Shown here piece by piece: positions 8,182-16,073 of a stretch of DNA of 32,843 bases. Numbering within the stretch: position 1 is the stretch's first letter; the number at the start of each line of letters is the position of its first letter. This stretch comes from Oscillospiraceae bacterium (lineage in GTDB: Bacteria; Bacillota_A; Clostridia; Oscillospirales; Oscillospiraceae). The DNA lies in the NCBI GenBank assembly GCA_017537045.1, contig JAFYLN010000088.1, forward strand, positions 1-32,843. The letters run 5' to 3'. The notes under the pieces were generated by a model. It was given only the letters and a program-made list of their open reading frames with translations, made no database searches and was not told the origin of the DNA. A program made the position numbers and the translations under genes.

Positions 8182-9018
8182 ATGAAAAAAAGAATCCGCA
8201 AAATTGCCATGTGCGTTCTGGTTGCAGTGTTCGTGGTCAGCACAGCCCTGTCGCTGCGCCAGTGGAAGGACAATGCAGGCGGCGAAACGGCCTATGAAGA
8301 TGCCCTGTCTGTTGCCATGCAGCAGCCGAAAGAGAATGCTGCGAAGGGCGCACAGCCTGCATCGGATGCATCCGGAGGCGAGGAAAAGGAGCCTGTTACG
8401 GTTTGGGTGCCTGCGCCTGTGGAGGGCGACCCTGTGATGGAGGAAATGGCGCAGATCAACCTTGCGGCGCTTCGGGAGAAAAATCCTGATGTGGTGGGCT
8501 GGATCCGCATCCCTGATACCAATGTCGATTACCCCCTGATGCAGGGCGAAGACAATGATTTTTACCTGAACCACACATGGGAGAAAGAACCCAACTCCGT
8601 CGGCTCTATTTTTCTGGAATACCTGAACAGCCCGGATCTGACGGACTACAATACCATCGTTTACGGTCACAATATGAATAACAATTCCATGTTTGGCGAT
8701 CTGGAAAAATTCTCCCTGACGCAGTACTGGGAGGCGCATCCCTATGTTTACATCGTCTCAGATGCGGGGGTGTACCGCTATGAGATCTTTGCTTTCTGCA
8801 ATGCTGATGTGGAAAGCCTGACCTATGGTATGAGACCCCAGCGGCAGGACACCAAGGAAAAGTTCCTGAATCTGTCTCTGGAGGCTTCCTGGATCGATAC
8901 GGGCATCGTTCCGCCAGTCACAGACCGTATTCTGACCCTGTCCACCTGCTCCGGAACCAGATATACACACCGGTATGTGGTGCAGGCGAGGCTTCCTATG
9001 GTAGAAGTAACGCAATAA
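8182..9018 (+). CDS. srtB: Class B sortase
   Basis: A 278-residue membrane-anchored transpeptidase that joins sorted proteins to the cell wall. The N-terminus (1-25) is a basic, hydrophobic anchor, followed by a low-complexity linker to about residue 85. Class B features are the GWIRIPDTNVDYPLMQ segment, catalytic His163 in YGHNMNNNSMFGDL, Cys256 in LTLSTCSG and an Arg at about 264 (HRYVVQA). Length suits the class. The ATG follows an AGGAGAG box. It has its own promoter of the same type as the surface protein carrying PKTGD, which is therefore its likely substrate. In Clostridioides difficile a class B sortase also anchors c-di-GMP-controlled surface proteins, a useful parallel from the literature. 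The substrate match here is inference. Confidence 0.93.
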   Translation: MKKRIRKIAMCVLVAVFVVSTALSLRQWKDNAGGETAYEDALSVAMQQPKENAAKGAQPASDASGGEEKEPVTVWVPAPVEGDPVMEEMAQINLAALREKNPDVVGWIRIPDTNVDYPLMQGEDNDFYLNHTWEKEPNSVGSIFLEYLNSPDLTDYNTIVYGHNMNNNSMFGDLEKFSLTQYWEAHPYVYIVSDAGVYRYEIFAFCNADVESLTYGMRPQRQDTKEKFLNLSLEASWIDTGIVPPVTDRILTLSTCSGTRYTHRYVVQARLPMVEVTQ

Positions 9019-9055
9019 AAAAGCCACCGCAGAGCTTCCTCTGCGGTGGGCTGTG
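9019..9055 (-). terminator. Terminator of the SARP-type regulator gene
   Basis: An 11-bp perfect stem (CCACCGCAGAG, loop of 4, CTCTGCGGTGG; 9024-9049) lies between two convergent genes. Read on the minus strand it is followed by GCTTTTTT, a good terminator for the gene ending at 9061. On the plus strand the T-run is missing, so sortase transcription may be stopped less well. Confidence 0.75.
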
Positions 9056-9060
9056 TAAAT

Positions 9061-10257
9061 TTAAGGCACGCAAATGCTGGGTGTTAAGGGCTGAACCATA
9101 AAATTGATCTTCACATTGATGTGGGGATGGGCTTTGTGGAATGCGGTGATCACACGGCGGCAGACCATACAGCTGTTTTCATAGTTGGCCTTGGGCAGCA
9201 TGATGATGTACTGGGATACGCTGCAGCGGGAAATGGTATCGCCGCGGCGCAGATTTCCCCGCAGCCGCTCACCAAGCTGATCCATAATGCGTTCCAGACT
9301 GCGTTTGGACAGGGGCTTTTCGGTGCCGCTGGTCAGACTCAGCAGGGCAATATGGGTGGCGTTGCCGCTGCGCTCCATGGCGCGGCTTTCGGCATAGCAA
9401 AGAACCTTGAAATAGTCATAGTCACACTGCATGGCACCGGAATTTCCTTCCGGCTCCTGCAGGTGCTGCAGGACTTCATCCATGGGAAGCGTGCGCACCC
9501 CGGGGCTGTGGGCAGCCTCGCGGTAGATTTTCTGTGTCTGCTCATTGGGGCGGATGCCGAAGTCATCGAACAGCCGCTTGCTGAGAGCTTCATATACCGC
9601 AGCCGCACCCTTCTGGTCGCCTGCGGCGGCCAGCTCCTGCATCAGAATCTGGTGCAGGGGTTCATGATAGGGCTCTGCCACTGCTGCGGCGCGGCAAATC
9701 GTTACAGCCTCTTCATGGCGGCTCCGGGCGGACAGCAGCCTGGCTGCTTCCAGCGCCGCCTGCAGATTCAGGTTGTGGAAGTGGGTGGTAAGGGGAACGA
9801 CCCACATTTCGGAAGATTGCCGCGGCAGAAAGTCACCCTGATAAACAGCCAGTGCATCCATTAAATTCTGTAGGCGTCCGTCTTCGTTGTCCGCCTGACG
9901 CTGGCAAAGTGTTTCAAACCGGGTGCAGTCCAGCTCTATGGAAATGCTGCCATTCCACGCATAGCCGCCATCCTTGCGCAGGATGATCTCGCGGCCGGCA
10001 CCCTCCCACAGCTGATCCAGCTGTGCGCGCAGGCGGTGCAGCGTGATGCGCAGGGCATTTTCAGGATTGTCACTGTCGGGCTCGTCACCCCAGAGCAGAC
10101 TGATGAGCTTCTGCTGGGGGATGGCGCGATCCCGGTTGCAGATCAGGTAGGCCAGCAGTGACCACACTTTTTTGGAGCGGTTTCCTGCATCGGAGATCGT
10201 AACATCACCTGCACGCAGCGTAAACGCTCCGAGCATGCGAATCTGGACATGTTTCAT
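9061..10257 (-). CDS. SARP-type regulator: winged helix, BTAD and degenerate GGDEF with RxxD
   Basis: A 398-residue transcription factor. Residues 1-108 are an OmpR/SARP-type winged helix (MLGAFTLRAG, SKKVWSLLAYL, LRITLHRLRAQL), and 110-255 a BTAD helical repeat domain (LDALAVYQGDFLP-like segment, DFGIRPNEQTQKIYRE). Residues about 278-390 resemble a GGDEF fold, but the signature is SVSQY (346-350) instead of GGDEF, so no cyclase activity is expected. An RxxD (RRGD, 337-340) sits exactly five residues before it, the position of the c-di-GMP inhibitory site in active GGDEF domains; the domain could be a c-di-GMP sensor. The ATG at 10257 starts right at the winged helix; upstream codons cross the promoter. 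It is a candidate activator of the three tandem-repeat promoters and of the divergent pilus-like operon. Confidence 0.85.
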   Translation of the reverse strand: MKHVQIRMLGAFTLRAGDVTISDAGNRSKKVWSLLAYLICNRDRAIPQQKLISLLWGDEPDSDNPENALRITLHRLRAQLDQLWEGAGREIILRKDGGYAWNGSISIELDCTRFETLCQRQADNEDGRLQNLMDALAVYQGDFLPRQSSEMWVVPLTTHFHNLNLQAALEAARLLSARSRHEEAVTICRAAAVAEPYHEPLHQILMQELAAAGDQKGAAAVYEALSKRLFDDFGIRPNEQTQKIYREAAHSPGVRTLPMDEVLQHLQEPEGNSGAMQCDYDYFKVLCYAESRAMERSGNATHIALLSLTSGTEKPLSKRSLERIMDQLGERLRGNLRRGDTISRCSVSQYIIMLPKANYENSCMVCRRVITAFHKAHPHINVKINFMVQPLTPSICVP

Positions 10258-10290
10258 GGCGTGTTCCCACTTTCTGTGTCGATTATGTCC

Positions 10291-10318
10291 ATTATAGCAT
10301 ATTTCTGCCGCTGTGCAA
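10291..10318 (-). promoter_or_regulatory. Promoter of the SARP-type regulator
   Basis: Read on the minus strand: TTGCAC (10318-10313), a 16-bp spacer and a perfect TATAAT (10296-10291), 34 bp before the start codon. No clear plus-strand promoter for the divergent lipoprotein gene is visible in the same 87-bp gap. Confidence 0.7.
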
Positions 10319-10344
10319 GTTCGAAAAAAGAGGAGGGGCAAAGA

Positions 10345-11331
10345 ATGAGAAAGAAAATTGCGGCGCTTTGCCTTTTGCTGCTTCTTTGCGGCTGTGCACA
10401 GCAGGAAACACAAGTGCCGACGGCACCCGCCACCGTACCGGACACTGCGTCCGCAGAACCGATGGTGACCATGCCGCCGGCTGTAGCGTCGGAAGCTGCG
10501 GCGCTGGTGGAAGCACCGCCTCCGCCATCCGGTGTGGTTCTGGAAGCGGAAGCATCCGCAGAAAAAGAGGAACGCTGCGATGATGCGGTGGTTGACTATT
10601 CCCATACGGAAGATGGCTACATCATGGCGCGCTATCTGGGGCAGACGGAGAAAAAGTTGAAGATCCGTGTCTTTGGCCCCACGACGACCTATACCTATAA
10701 TCTGCCTGCAGGCCAGTGGACGGTGTTTCCGCTATCTGATGGCAACGGTACTTACAAGGCAGCAGTTTATATCAATACCCATGATTCAAAATATGCGCTG
10801 GTGATGAGTGCAGAGTTTGAAGTGGAACTAAAAGACGAATTTGCGCCGTTTCTGCGGCCGAACCAGTATGTGGATTATTCCTGCGCCCCCGGTACGGTGG
10901 AAAAGGGTGCCCTGCTTTGCGCCGGACTGGAACACCCGCTGGAAAAAGTGGCGGCAGTGTATGATTTTGTGGTCGGCACCTTTTCCTATGATTATGACCG
11001 GGCGGCTACGGTAAAAAGCGGTTACCTGCCGGTGCTGGACGATGTCCTGGTTGAGGAAAAGGGTATCTGCTTCGATTATGCGGCGGTGATGGCTGCCATG
11101 CTGCGTTCGCAGGAAGTGCCCTGTAAGCTGGTGGTCGGCTATGCAGGCGATACCTATCATGCGTGGATCAGTGTCTGGACGGAGGAAAACGGCTGGATCG
11201 ACGGTGCGATCTTTTTCGACGGCCATATGTGGAAACGCATGGATCCGACCTTTGCATCTTCCGGCCAGCGCAGCGATGAGATCATGGATTTTATCGAACA
11301 TGGAAGCTATACCGCAAAATACCTATATTAA
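10345..11331 (+). CDS. Transglutaminase-like lipoprotein
   Basis: A 328-residue predicted lipoprotein: a basic start, a Leu-rich helix and the lipobox LLCGC put the lipidated Cys near residue 16. A Pro/Ala/Glu-rich linker to about residue 80 precedes a beta-rich part (VFGPTTTYTYNLPAG) and a C-terminal transglutaminase-like domain with the papain-type triad: Cys in GICFDYAAVMAAMLR, His in YHAWISVW and Asp in MDPTF. Such domains act as cysteine proteases, cross-linkers or peptide binders. The ATG at 10345 follows GAGGAGGGG; upstream codons would overlap the promoter of the divergent gene. It heads the pilus-like operon and ends 18 bp before the PilC gene, so a role in surface assembly outside the membrane is plausible, but its substrate cannot be read from the sequence. 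Confidence 0.85.
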   Translation: MRKKIAALCLLLLLCGCAQQETQVPTAPATVPDTASAEPMVTMPPAVASEAAALVEAPPPPSGVVLEAEASAEKEERCDDAVVDYSHTEDGYIMARYLGQTEKKLKIRVFGPTTTYTYNLPAGQWTVFPLSDGNGTYKAAVYINTHDSKYALVMSAEFEVELKDEFAPFLRPNQYVDYSCAPGTVEKGALLCAGLEHPLEKVAAVYDFVVGTFSYDYDRAATVKSGYLPVLDDVLVEEKGICFDYAAVMAAMLRSQEVPCKLVVGYAGDTYHAWISVWTEENGWIDGAIFFDGHMWKRMDPTFASSGQRSDEIMDFIEHGSYTAKYLY

Positions 11332-11349
11332 AAACAGGAGGAACGGCCC

Positions 11350-12384
11350 ATGAAACTGACTCATGGTGAAATTGCAGATTTCTGCCGGCGGCTTTCCCTG
11401 CTGCTGCATGCAGGTATCGGCATTGCCGACGGGGTGTTCCTGCTGGCGCAGGAGGAAGCGCAGCCGCTGTGCGGGCTGCTGCAAAGCCTTGGCACGCAGA
11501 TGGATGGGGGCGAGACCTTGTCTGCCACCATGGAAAAGAGCGGAGCCTTTCCCGGCTGCGTTACCGGCATGGTGCAGATCGGCGAACACACCGGACATAT
11601 GGAAGAAGTGCTGGAAGCCATGGCGCAGTTCTATGAGCAGCGCAGCCGCAGCAGCCGCCGGATCAAAAATGCATTGACGTATCCTGCGGTCATTCTGGCG
11701 CTGATGCTGCTGGTCGTGGGCGTGCTTCTGATGAAGGTACTGCCGGTATTTGAGGATGTTTATGCATCTTTGGGAAGCAGCCTGACCGGTGCAGCGGGTA
11801 TTTTGCTGCAACTGGGACAATGGCTGGAAGCAGCCATGCCTGTGCTGTTTGCCTTGCTGGCACTGCTGGTTCTGGCTGCGGCACTGTATACATACTGTGC
11901 GCCGGTGAGAAACAAGGCCGGTATATGGTGGACAGCCCGTTTTGGTGACCGCGGGGCATCCCAAAAGTATAACAATGCGAATTTTGCCCGGGCGCTGGCC
12001 ATGGGTCTGGGCAGCGCCCTGCCGCTGGAGGATGCAGTGGAACTGTCCGGAAAGCTGCTTTCTGATATTCCCGGCGCGGCGCAGCGGTGCCGAATCTGCG
12101 CCGAAGACCTGCGCGGCGGCAAGGATCTTTTGGAGGCCATGAACCATGCAGGCTTTCTGCCTCCTGCTGAAAGCCGGATGCTGGCGGTGGGTCTGCGGCA
12201 GGGAAGCGCCGACAGGGTGATGGCGGATATTGCAGACCGGCTCATGGAACAGGCCGATGAAGCACTGGAAAATGCAGTTGCAAAGATCGAGCCTGCCATG
12301 GTGCTGCTGGCATCGGCGCTGGTTGGTGTGATTCTGCTGTCCGTCATGCTGCCTCTGATGAATATTATGTCAGCGATTGGGTGA
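11350..12384 (+). CDS. PilC/GspF-type inner-membrane platform protein
   Basis: A 344-residue polytopic membrane protein with the duplicated GspF domain: first copy about 8-130 (FCRRLSLLLHAGIGIADGV, TYPAVILALMLLVVGVLL), second about 205-340 (NFARALAMGLGSALPLEDAVELS, ending LLSVMLPLMNIMSAIG). Hydrophobic segments lie near 110-130, 165-185 and 315-335. In type IV pilus and type II secretion machines this protein sits under the pilus and couples the cytoplasmic ATPase to pilin polymerisation or removal. AGGAGG lies 8 bp before the ATG. Its stop overlaps an in-frame GTG of the next gene. It is slightly shorter than classical PilC (about 400 residues), lacking most of the N-terminal extension. Confidence 0.92.
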   Translation: MKLTHGEIADFCRRLSLLLHAGIGIADGVFLLAQEEAQPLCGLLQSLGTQMDGGETLSATMEKSGAFPGCVTGMVQIGEHTGHMEEVLEAMAQFYEQRSRSSRRIKNALTYPAVILALMLLVVGVLLMKVLPVFEDVYASLGSSLTGAAGILLQLGQWLEAAMPVLFALLALLVLAAALYTYCAPVRNKAGIWWTARFGDRGASQKYNNANFARALAMGLGSALPLEDAVELSGKLLSDIPGAAQRCRICAEDLRGGKDLLEAMNHAGFLPPAESRMLAVGLRQGSADRVMADIADRLMEQADEALENAVAKIEPAMVLLASALVGVILLSVMLPLMNIMSAIG

Positions 12385-12389
12385 AGCCT

Positions 12390-12677
12390 ATGAAAAAGCG
12401 AGGTGTTTTAATTGCCATTGCGGTGCTGCTGTGCTTTCTGAGCGCTGTGAGCCGTCTGGAACAGGGGCGCACCGGGGAGGGCAGGCAGCAACTGGAAGAT
12501 GCCCTGCGGCGCACGGCAGTTTCCTGTTATGCGTCGGAAGGATTTTATCCGCCCAATGTAAAGTACATGGTGCAGCATTATGGGCTGCAGTATGATGAAG
12601 ATGCGTACCGGGTGCATTATGAAATTTTTGCATCCAACCTGATGCCGGAAATTACCGTTGTGGAAAGGCAGCCATGA
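12390..12677 (+). CDS. Small one-helix protein of the pilus-like operon
   Basis: A 95-residue protein with an N-terminal basic patch and membrane helix (VLIAIAVLLCFLSAV), then a polar helix (QQLEDALRRTAVSCYASEG) and a short C-terminal strand region. The layout, a hydrophobic N-terminal helix continuing into an amphipathic one, resembles minor pilins, but there is no Gly/Ala cleavage site with Glu at +5. An in-frame GTG at 12381 overlaps the previous stop as GTGA and is an alternative start; the ATG at 12390 puts the basic residues next to the helix and is preferred. It overlaps the next gene by 4 bp. The family is unnamed as far as I know. Confidence 0.75.
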   Translation: MKKRGVLIAIAVLLCFLSAVSRLEQGRTGEGRQQLEDALRRTAVSCYASEGFYPPNVKYMVQHYGLQYDEDAYRVHYEIFASNLMPEITVVERQP

Positions 12678-13135
12678 ACAAGAGAGTTACGAAAATCACA
12701 GATTTGCTGGCGCTTCTGGTATTTGCAGTTTTTGCGGTGTGCGTGCTGCTGGTGCTGCTGTATGGCGCGCGGGTCTATCAGAATCTGGTGCAGCGGGGCG
12801 AGGAAAGCTTTCAAATGCGCACGGCAGCGCAGTATGTGTCCATGCGCGTCCGGCAGGCGCAAAACGTTACGGTAACGGATTTTGAGGGCTGTCAGGCGCT
12901 GACGGTTTATGAGCAAATTGACGGTGCTGTCTATGTCACCCGGGTTTACTGCTATGACGGCTATATCCGGGAGCTGTTCAGCGCAGAAAATGCAGAGCTG
13001 GAGCCCAAATCGGGAGAGAAGCTTATGCCGGCGCAGAGCCTGCATTTTTCTGTAGAGAACGGCATGCTGACCGCATCCGTAGATGGCCGGACTGTGATGC
13101 TGCAGCTGCGGGGGAAAGAGGGGGGATTGCCATGA
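12674..13135 (+). CDS. DUF4860-like membrane protein of the pilus-like operon
   Basis: A 153-residue protein with one N-terminal membrane helix (about 10-32), then YQNLVQRGEESFQMRTAAQYVSMRVRQA and an extracellular beta-rich domain. This pattern matches my memory of DUF4860, a Firmicutes family found beside type IV pilus-like genes. It is probably a pseudopilin-like tip or structural component. The start ATG overlaps the previous stop as ATGA, and its own stop overlaps the next start the same way, so translation is likely coupled. No catalytic residues are evident. Confidence 0.78.
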   Translation: MNKRVTKITDLLALLVFAVFAVCVLLVLLYGARVYQNLVQRGEESFQMRTAAQYVSMRVRQAQNVTVTDFEGCQALTVYEQIDGAVYVTRVYCYDGYIRELFSAENAELEPKSGEKLMPAQSLHFSVENGMLTASVDGRTVMLQLRGKEGGLP

Positions 13136-13479
13136 AAAGCAAAGCACCTCTGTTTCTTATGGAGCAGCTGGTAATGCTGCTTGTCTTTGCACTGGCGGCA
13201 GCGCTGTGCCTGAGCGTCTTTGCGCGGGTCAATGCAATATCCCTGCAAATTGTCAGACGGGATGAAGCGGTGCTTCTTGCTCAGAATGCTGCGGAGCTGC
13301 TGCAGGCCACCGGCGATCCGGAAGCAGTAGAAAATATAGGGGAAGACAGTGGCTTTTTCCTGCGTGTGATTGAAGAAGATTCGAAAATCACGGGACTTTG
13401 CCAGGCGAAGATCGTGGTTTTTTATGAAGATGAGGAAGTTTTCTCTTTGCGGACAGGCTGGCAGGAGGTGGGGAAATGA
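13132..13479 (+). CDS. Pseudopilin-like protein
   Basis: A 115-residue protein. The N-terminus LFLMEQLVMLLVFALAAALC mimics a type IV pilin helix: a Glu five residues into the hydrophobic stretch, as in FTLIE of class III signals. The residue before the would-be cleavage site is Pro rather than Gly/Ala, so ordinary prepilin peptidase processing is doubtful. The rest is a short acidic globular part. Gene overlaps are ATGA on both sides. It is probably a minor subunit of the same membrane machine as the PilC and PilT proteins flanking this group. Confidence 0.75.
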   Translation: MKSKAPLFLMEQLVMLLVFALAAALCLSVFARVNAISLQIVRRDEAVLLAQNAAELLQATGDPEAVENIGEDSGFFLRVIEEDSKITGLCQAKIVVFYEDEEVFSLRTGWQEVGK

Positions 13480-13862
13480 AGAAAGGATCCGTCCCCGCCA
13501 TTGGCGGAAGCGCCCTGCTGGTGATCTTTGCGGTGCTGTGCCTGACGGTGTTCAGCCTGCTTTCTCTGAGTACCGTACAGGCGGAGAAACGCATGGCAGA
13601 CGCATCCGTGCAGGCAGTGAGCGCCTATTACGAAGCGGATTTGCAGGCTCAGAAAATGTTTGCCCGTCTGCGGTTGGGCGAAACGGTCAGCGGGGTACAG
13701 GTGGACGGGGATGTTTACCGGTACACCTGCCCGGTCACAGAAAATCAAATCCTCAAGGTGGAACTCAGGCAGGCGAAGGACGAGTGGGAGGTCTGCCTCT
13801 GGCAGGTGGTTGCCCAAAGTGAACCCATCAGTGATGTGCTGCCTGTTTGGAACGGAACATAA
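13476..13862 (+). CDS. PilX-like small membrane protein
   Basis: A 128-residue protein with an N-terminal helix (GGSALLVIFAVLCLTVFSLLSLSTVQAE) followed by DASVQAVSAYYEADLQAQKMFARL. This order of hydrophobic helix, then an AYYEADLQA-type helix, is seen in PilX-type minor pilins and similar T2SS-like proteins. The C-terminus is a small beta domain. The GGAGGTGGGG ribosome site lies inside the previous gene, which it overlaps by 4 bp. It ends 19 bp before pilT. No Glu at +5 is present. Confidence 0.72.
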   Translation: MKKGSVPAIGGSALLVIFAVLCLTVFSLLSLSTVQAEKRMADASVQAVSAYYEADLQAQKMFARLRLGETVSGVQVDGDVYRYTCPVTENQILKVELRQAKDEWEVCLWQVVAQSEPISDVLPVWNGT

Positions 13863-13881
13863 ATTCGAAGGAGGGTCTTTT

Positions 13882-14940
13882 ATGACCAGTTGGATGGATT
13901 ATTTAAAGGCCGCTGTTGCGAACGAAGCCTCGGATGTGTTTTTCGTAGCAGGTAAACCTGCCTGCGAAAAGCGGGAGGGGCATATTTATCCCATGGATGA
14001 TGTGCGCCTGATGCCCGCAGATACAGAGAATATCATCACCCAGATGTACGCGGCAGCCGGACGGTCGATGGAAGTATTCCTGACACGGGGCGATGATGAC
14101 TTCTCCTTTGCTGTATCGGGACTTGCCCGTTTTCGCGTCAATACTTACCGCCAGCGCGGTTCTATGGCGGCGGTGATCCGGCTGGTATCCTTTGATATTC
14201 CTGACTGGCGGCAGTGGCGGATTCCGGAAGAGGTCATGGCACTGGCCGAACAAACCTCCGGCATGATTCTGGTGACCGGAACAGCCGGCAGCGGCAAGAC
14301 CACCACGCAGGCCTGCATTATTGACCGTATCAACCGCACCCGCGACTGCCATATCGTGACGCTGGAGGATCCCATCGAGTATCTGCACCGCCATCAGCGG
14401 AGCATCGTCAGCCAGCGGGAGGTCACCATTGATACGAAGGATTACCTTTCCGCCCTGCGTGCCTGCGTCCGTCAGGCACCGGATGTGATCCTGCTGGGTG
14501 AAATGCGCGATGCAGAAACCATGCATACGGCTATGTCTGCTGCTGAGACCGGCCATATGGTCATTGCAACGCTGCATACCAGGGGCGCTGTCAATGCCAT
14601 AGACCGTATCATCGACCTGTTTCCCAGCGCGCAGCAGAGCCAGATCCGTGTGCAGCTTGCAACTGTGCTGAAAACCGTGGTTTCCCAGCAGCTTTTGCCG
14701 GATGCGGAGGGCGGCATGATCCCCGCCTGCGAGATCATGCATATGACGAATGCCATCCGCAGCATGATCCGCGACAACAAGAACCACCAGATCGACAATG
14801 CCATTGCCTCCGGCTCCAAGGATGGCATGGTCTCCATGGATCAGGCGATCCTGAAGCTGTACCAGTCAGGGAAGATCACGCAGGAGACTGCACTGCTGTA
14901 TGCAGACAAGCCCGATCAGCTGAAGCGGAATCTTGGATAA
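13882..14940 (+). CDS. pilT: PilT-type pilus retraction ATPase
   Basis: A 352-residue hexameric secretion ATPase. It has an N-terminal PAS-like region with the ASDVFFVAG motif, Walker A GTAGSGKTT (from residue 133), the Asp box around LEDPIEYLH, Walker B VILLGEMRD, the His box HMVIATLHT and, decisive for PilT over PilB, an AIRNLIRE-type motif (AIRSMIRD from residue 291) followed by GMVSMDQAI. PilT powers pilus disassembly from the cytoplasm. The ATG at 13882 follows GGAGGG; upstream in-frame codons lie in the previous gene. No partner PilB is in this operon, so either PilB is elsewhere or this ATPase drives the machine alone. Confidence 0.93.
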   Translation: MTSWMDYLKAAVANEASDVFFVAGKPACEKREGHIYPMDDVRLMPADTENIITQMYAAAGRSMEVFLTRGDDDFSFAVSGLARFRVNTYRQRGSMAAVIRLVSFDIPDWRQWRIPEEVMALAEQTSGMILVTGTAGSGKTTTQACIIDRINRTRDCHIVTLEDPIEYLHRHQRSIVSQREVTIDTKDYLSALRACVRQAPDVILLGEMRDAETMHTAMSAAETGHMVIATLHTRGAVNAIDRIIDLFPSAQQSQIRVQLATVLKTVVSQQLLPDAEGGMIPACEIMHMTNAIRSMIRDNKNHQIDNAIASGSKDGMVSMDQAILKLYQSGKITQETALLYADKPDQLKRNLG

Positions 14941-14942
14941 AA

Positions 14943-14973
14943 GGAAAAGACCACCCGCCGGGTGGTCTTTTCT
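14943..14973. terminator. Bidirectional terminator between pilT and the ABC importer operon
   Basis: A symmetrical hairpin AAAGACCACCC/GGGTGGTCTTT (14946-14970) with A-runs on one side and T-runs on the other serves both convergent operons. It lies a few bases after the pilT stop and 15 bp past the stop of the binding-protein gene at 14988. Confidence 0.88.
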
Positions 14974-14987
14974 CTTGTGTAACGCGG

Positions 14988-16061
14988 TCAAGTCAATGCG
15001 TCTGCGACCAGGTCCCGGTACATTTCCCCGGTCAGTTCACAGCCGTAGAACAGTTTATAGTATTCGGTGACCGCTTCCTGTAAGTCGTATTCTGCGTATT
15101 CCGGATATAGCAGTGTGCCCAGCCACAGCATACCTAAATAACGCTGCACGGCCGGAGGAGAGGACAGCCAGCCGTAAGGACCGGTGGGGGTTTTGTAGAA
15201 ATCACCCCGGGCGACGGCACCTACACTCTGCCATTGAGAGGAATCTGCGATCGTGTCATAGCAACTGTCGGGAGCGAAAATGATCACATCGGGATCCCAC
15301 AGAAGAATCTGCTCCAGATCCACTTCGTTGCCGGCACCGCTGGAAACAACTTCCTCCACAACCGCCAGATTCTTGCTCATCATGTTGACGGTCTCCGCGT
15401 GGAAGGAGCCTTCCGCGATTACATTGACACCCTTGTCACCCAGGCAATACAACATAGTTCTCCGGGTTCCGTCCGCATCCACCTTTTCCATCATGGCTTC
15501 CATCATGGCATAGGTATTCTCACACCAATGTGCCAGCTCCTCCGCTTTTTCCTCACGACCCAGCAGCTTGCCCAGGATGCGGTAGGCATCCGGTGCGGTA
15601 GCAACGGTGGCATCCACATGAATGAAGGGAATGCCGGTCTGTTCCGTCAGGGCGGTCAGATCGTCAGCCATGGTTTTCTTCGGCTCGCCGATGTCGATGA
15701 CCACATCCGGTGCCGCCGTCAGCAATGCTTCCAGATCCATCTCACCCTTGCCGCCGTAAAGCTGGCCGATCTCGGTTTTTTCATAGATATAAGCAGGGAG
15801 GTATGCCTGTGCATCTTCCGCATAGGCAGTGGATACACCAACCAGCATATCACCGCCCAGCGGCAGAATATACACCTGGGAGAGCGGACCGGTGATGGCG
15901 ATTTTTGTGATCTGGGCGGGAAGGGTCACGGTACGTCCGGTGGAGTCTGTAAATTCACGAAATTCTTTTGCAGTGCCTGACTCCGGAACAGTGCTGCCGC
16001 TGCAGGCTGCCAGTGTCAACAGAATCGCAGCGGCGAAAAGGGTTGCCAGTAGCTTTTTCAT
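14988..16061 (-). CDS. ABC importer substrate-binding lipoprotein, probably molybdate/tungstate
   Basis: A 357-residue lipoprotein with lipobox LTLAAC (Cys near residue 20), followed by a Peripla_BP_2 (cluster A-II) fold: FTDSTGRTVTLP, KIAITGPLSQVYILPLGG, DLEALLTAAPDVVIDIGEPK and DPDVIIFAPDS. This class serves iron complexes, vitamin B12 and, in MolA-type systems, molybdate/tungstate. Because it ends an operon full of molybdenum-cofactor genes next to a molybdenum hydroxylase, an oxyanion is the better guess, but the ligand residues cannot be told from sequence alone. AAGGAGGAGC precedes the ATG, 12 bp after the ATPase gene ends. It is the last gene of the eight-gene minus-strand operon. Confidence 0.85.
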   Translation of the reverse strand: MKKLLATLFAAAILLTLAACSGSTVPESGTAKEFREFTDSTGRTVTLPAQITKIAITGPLSQVYILPLGGDMLVGVSTAYAEDAQAYLPAYIYEKTEIGQLYGGKGEMDLEALLTAAPDVVIDIGEPKKTMADDLTALTEQTGIPFIHVDATVATAPDAYRILGKLLGREEKAEELAHWCENTYAMMEAMMEKVDADGTRRTMLYCLGDKGVNVIAEGSFHAETVNMMSKNLAVVEEVVSSGAGNEVDLEQILLWDPDVIIFAPDSCYDTIADSSQWQSVGAVARGDFYKTPTGPYGWLSSPPAVQRYLGMLWLGTLLYPEYAEYDLQEAVTEYYKLFYGCELTGEMYRDLVADALT

Positions 16062-16073
16062 CGAAGCTCCTCC

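Noticed and set aside
12390..13862. Calling the four small proteins true type IV pilins
   Set aside because: None has a proper class III signal (Gly/Ala before the cleavage site with Glu at +5); they are described as pseudopilin-like.
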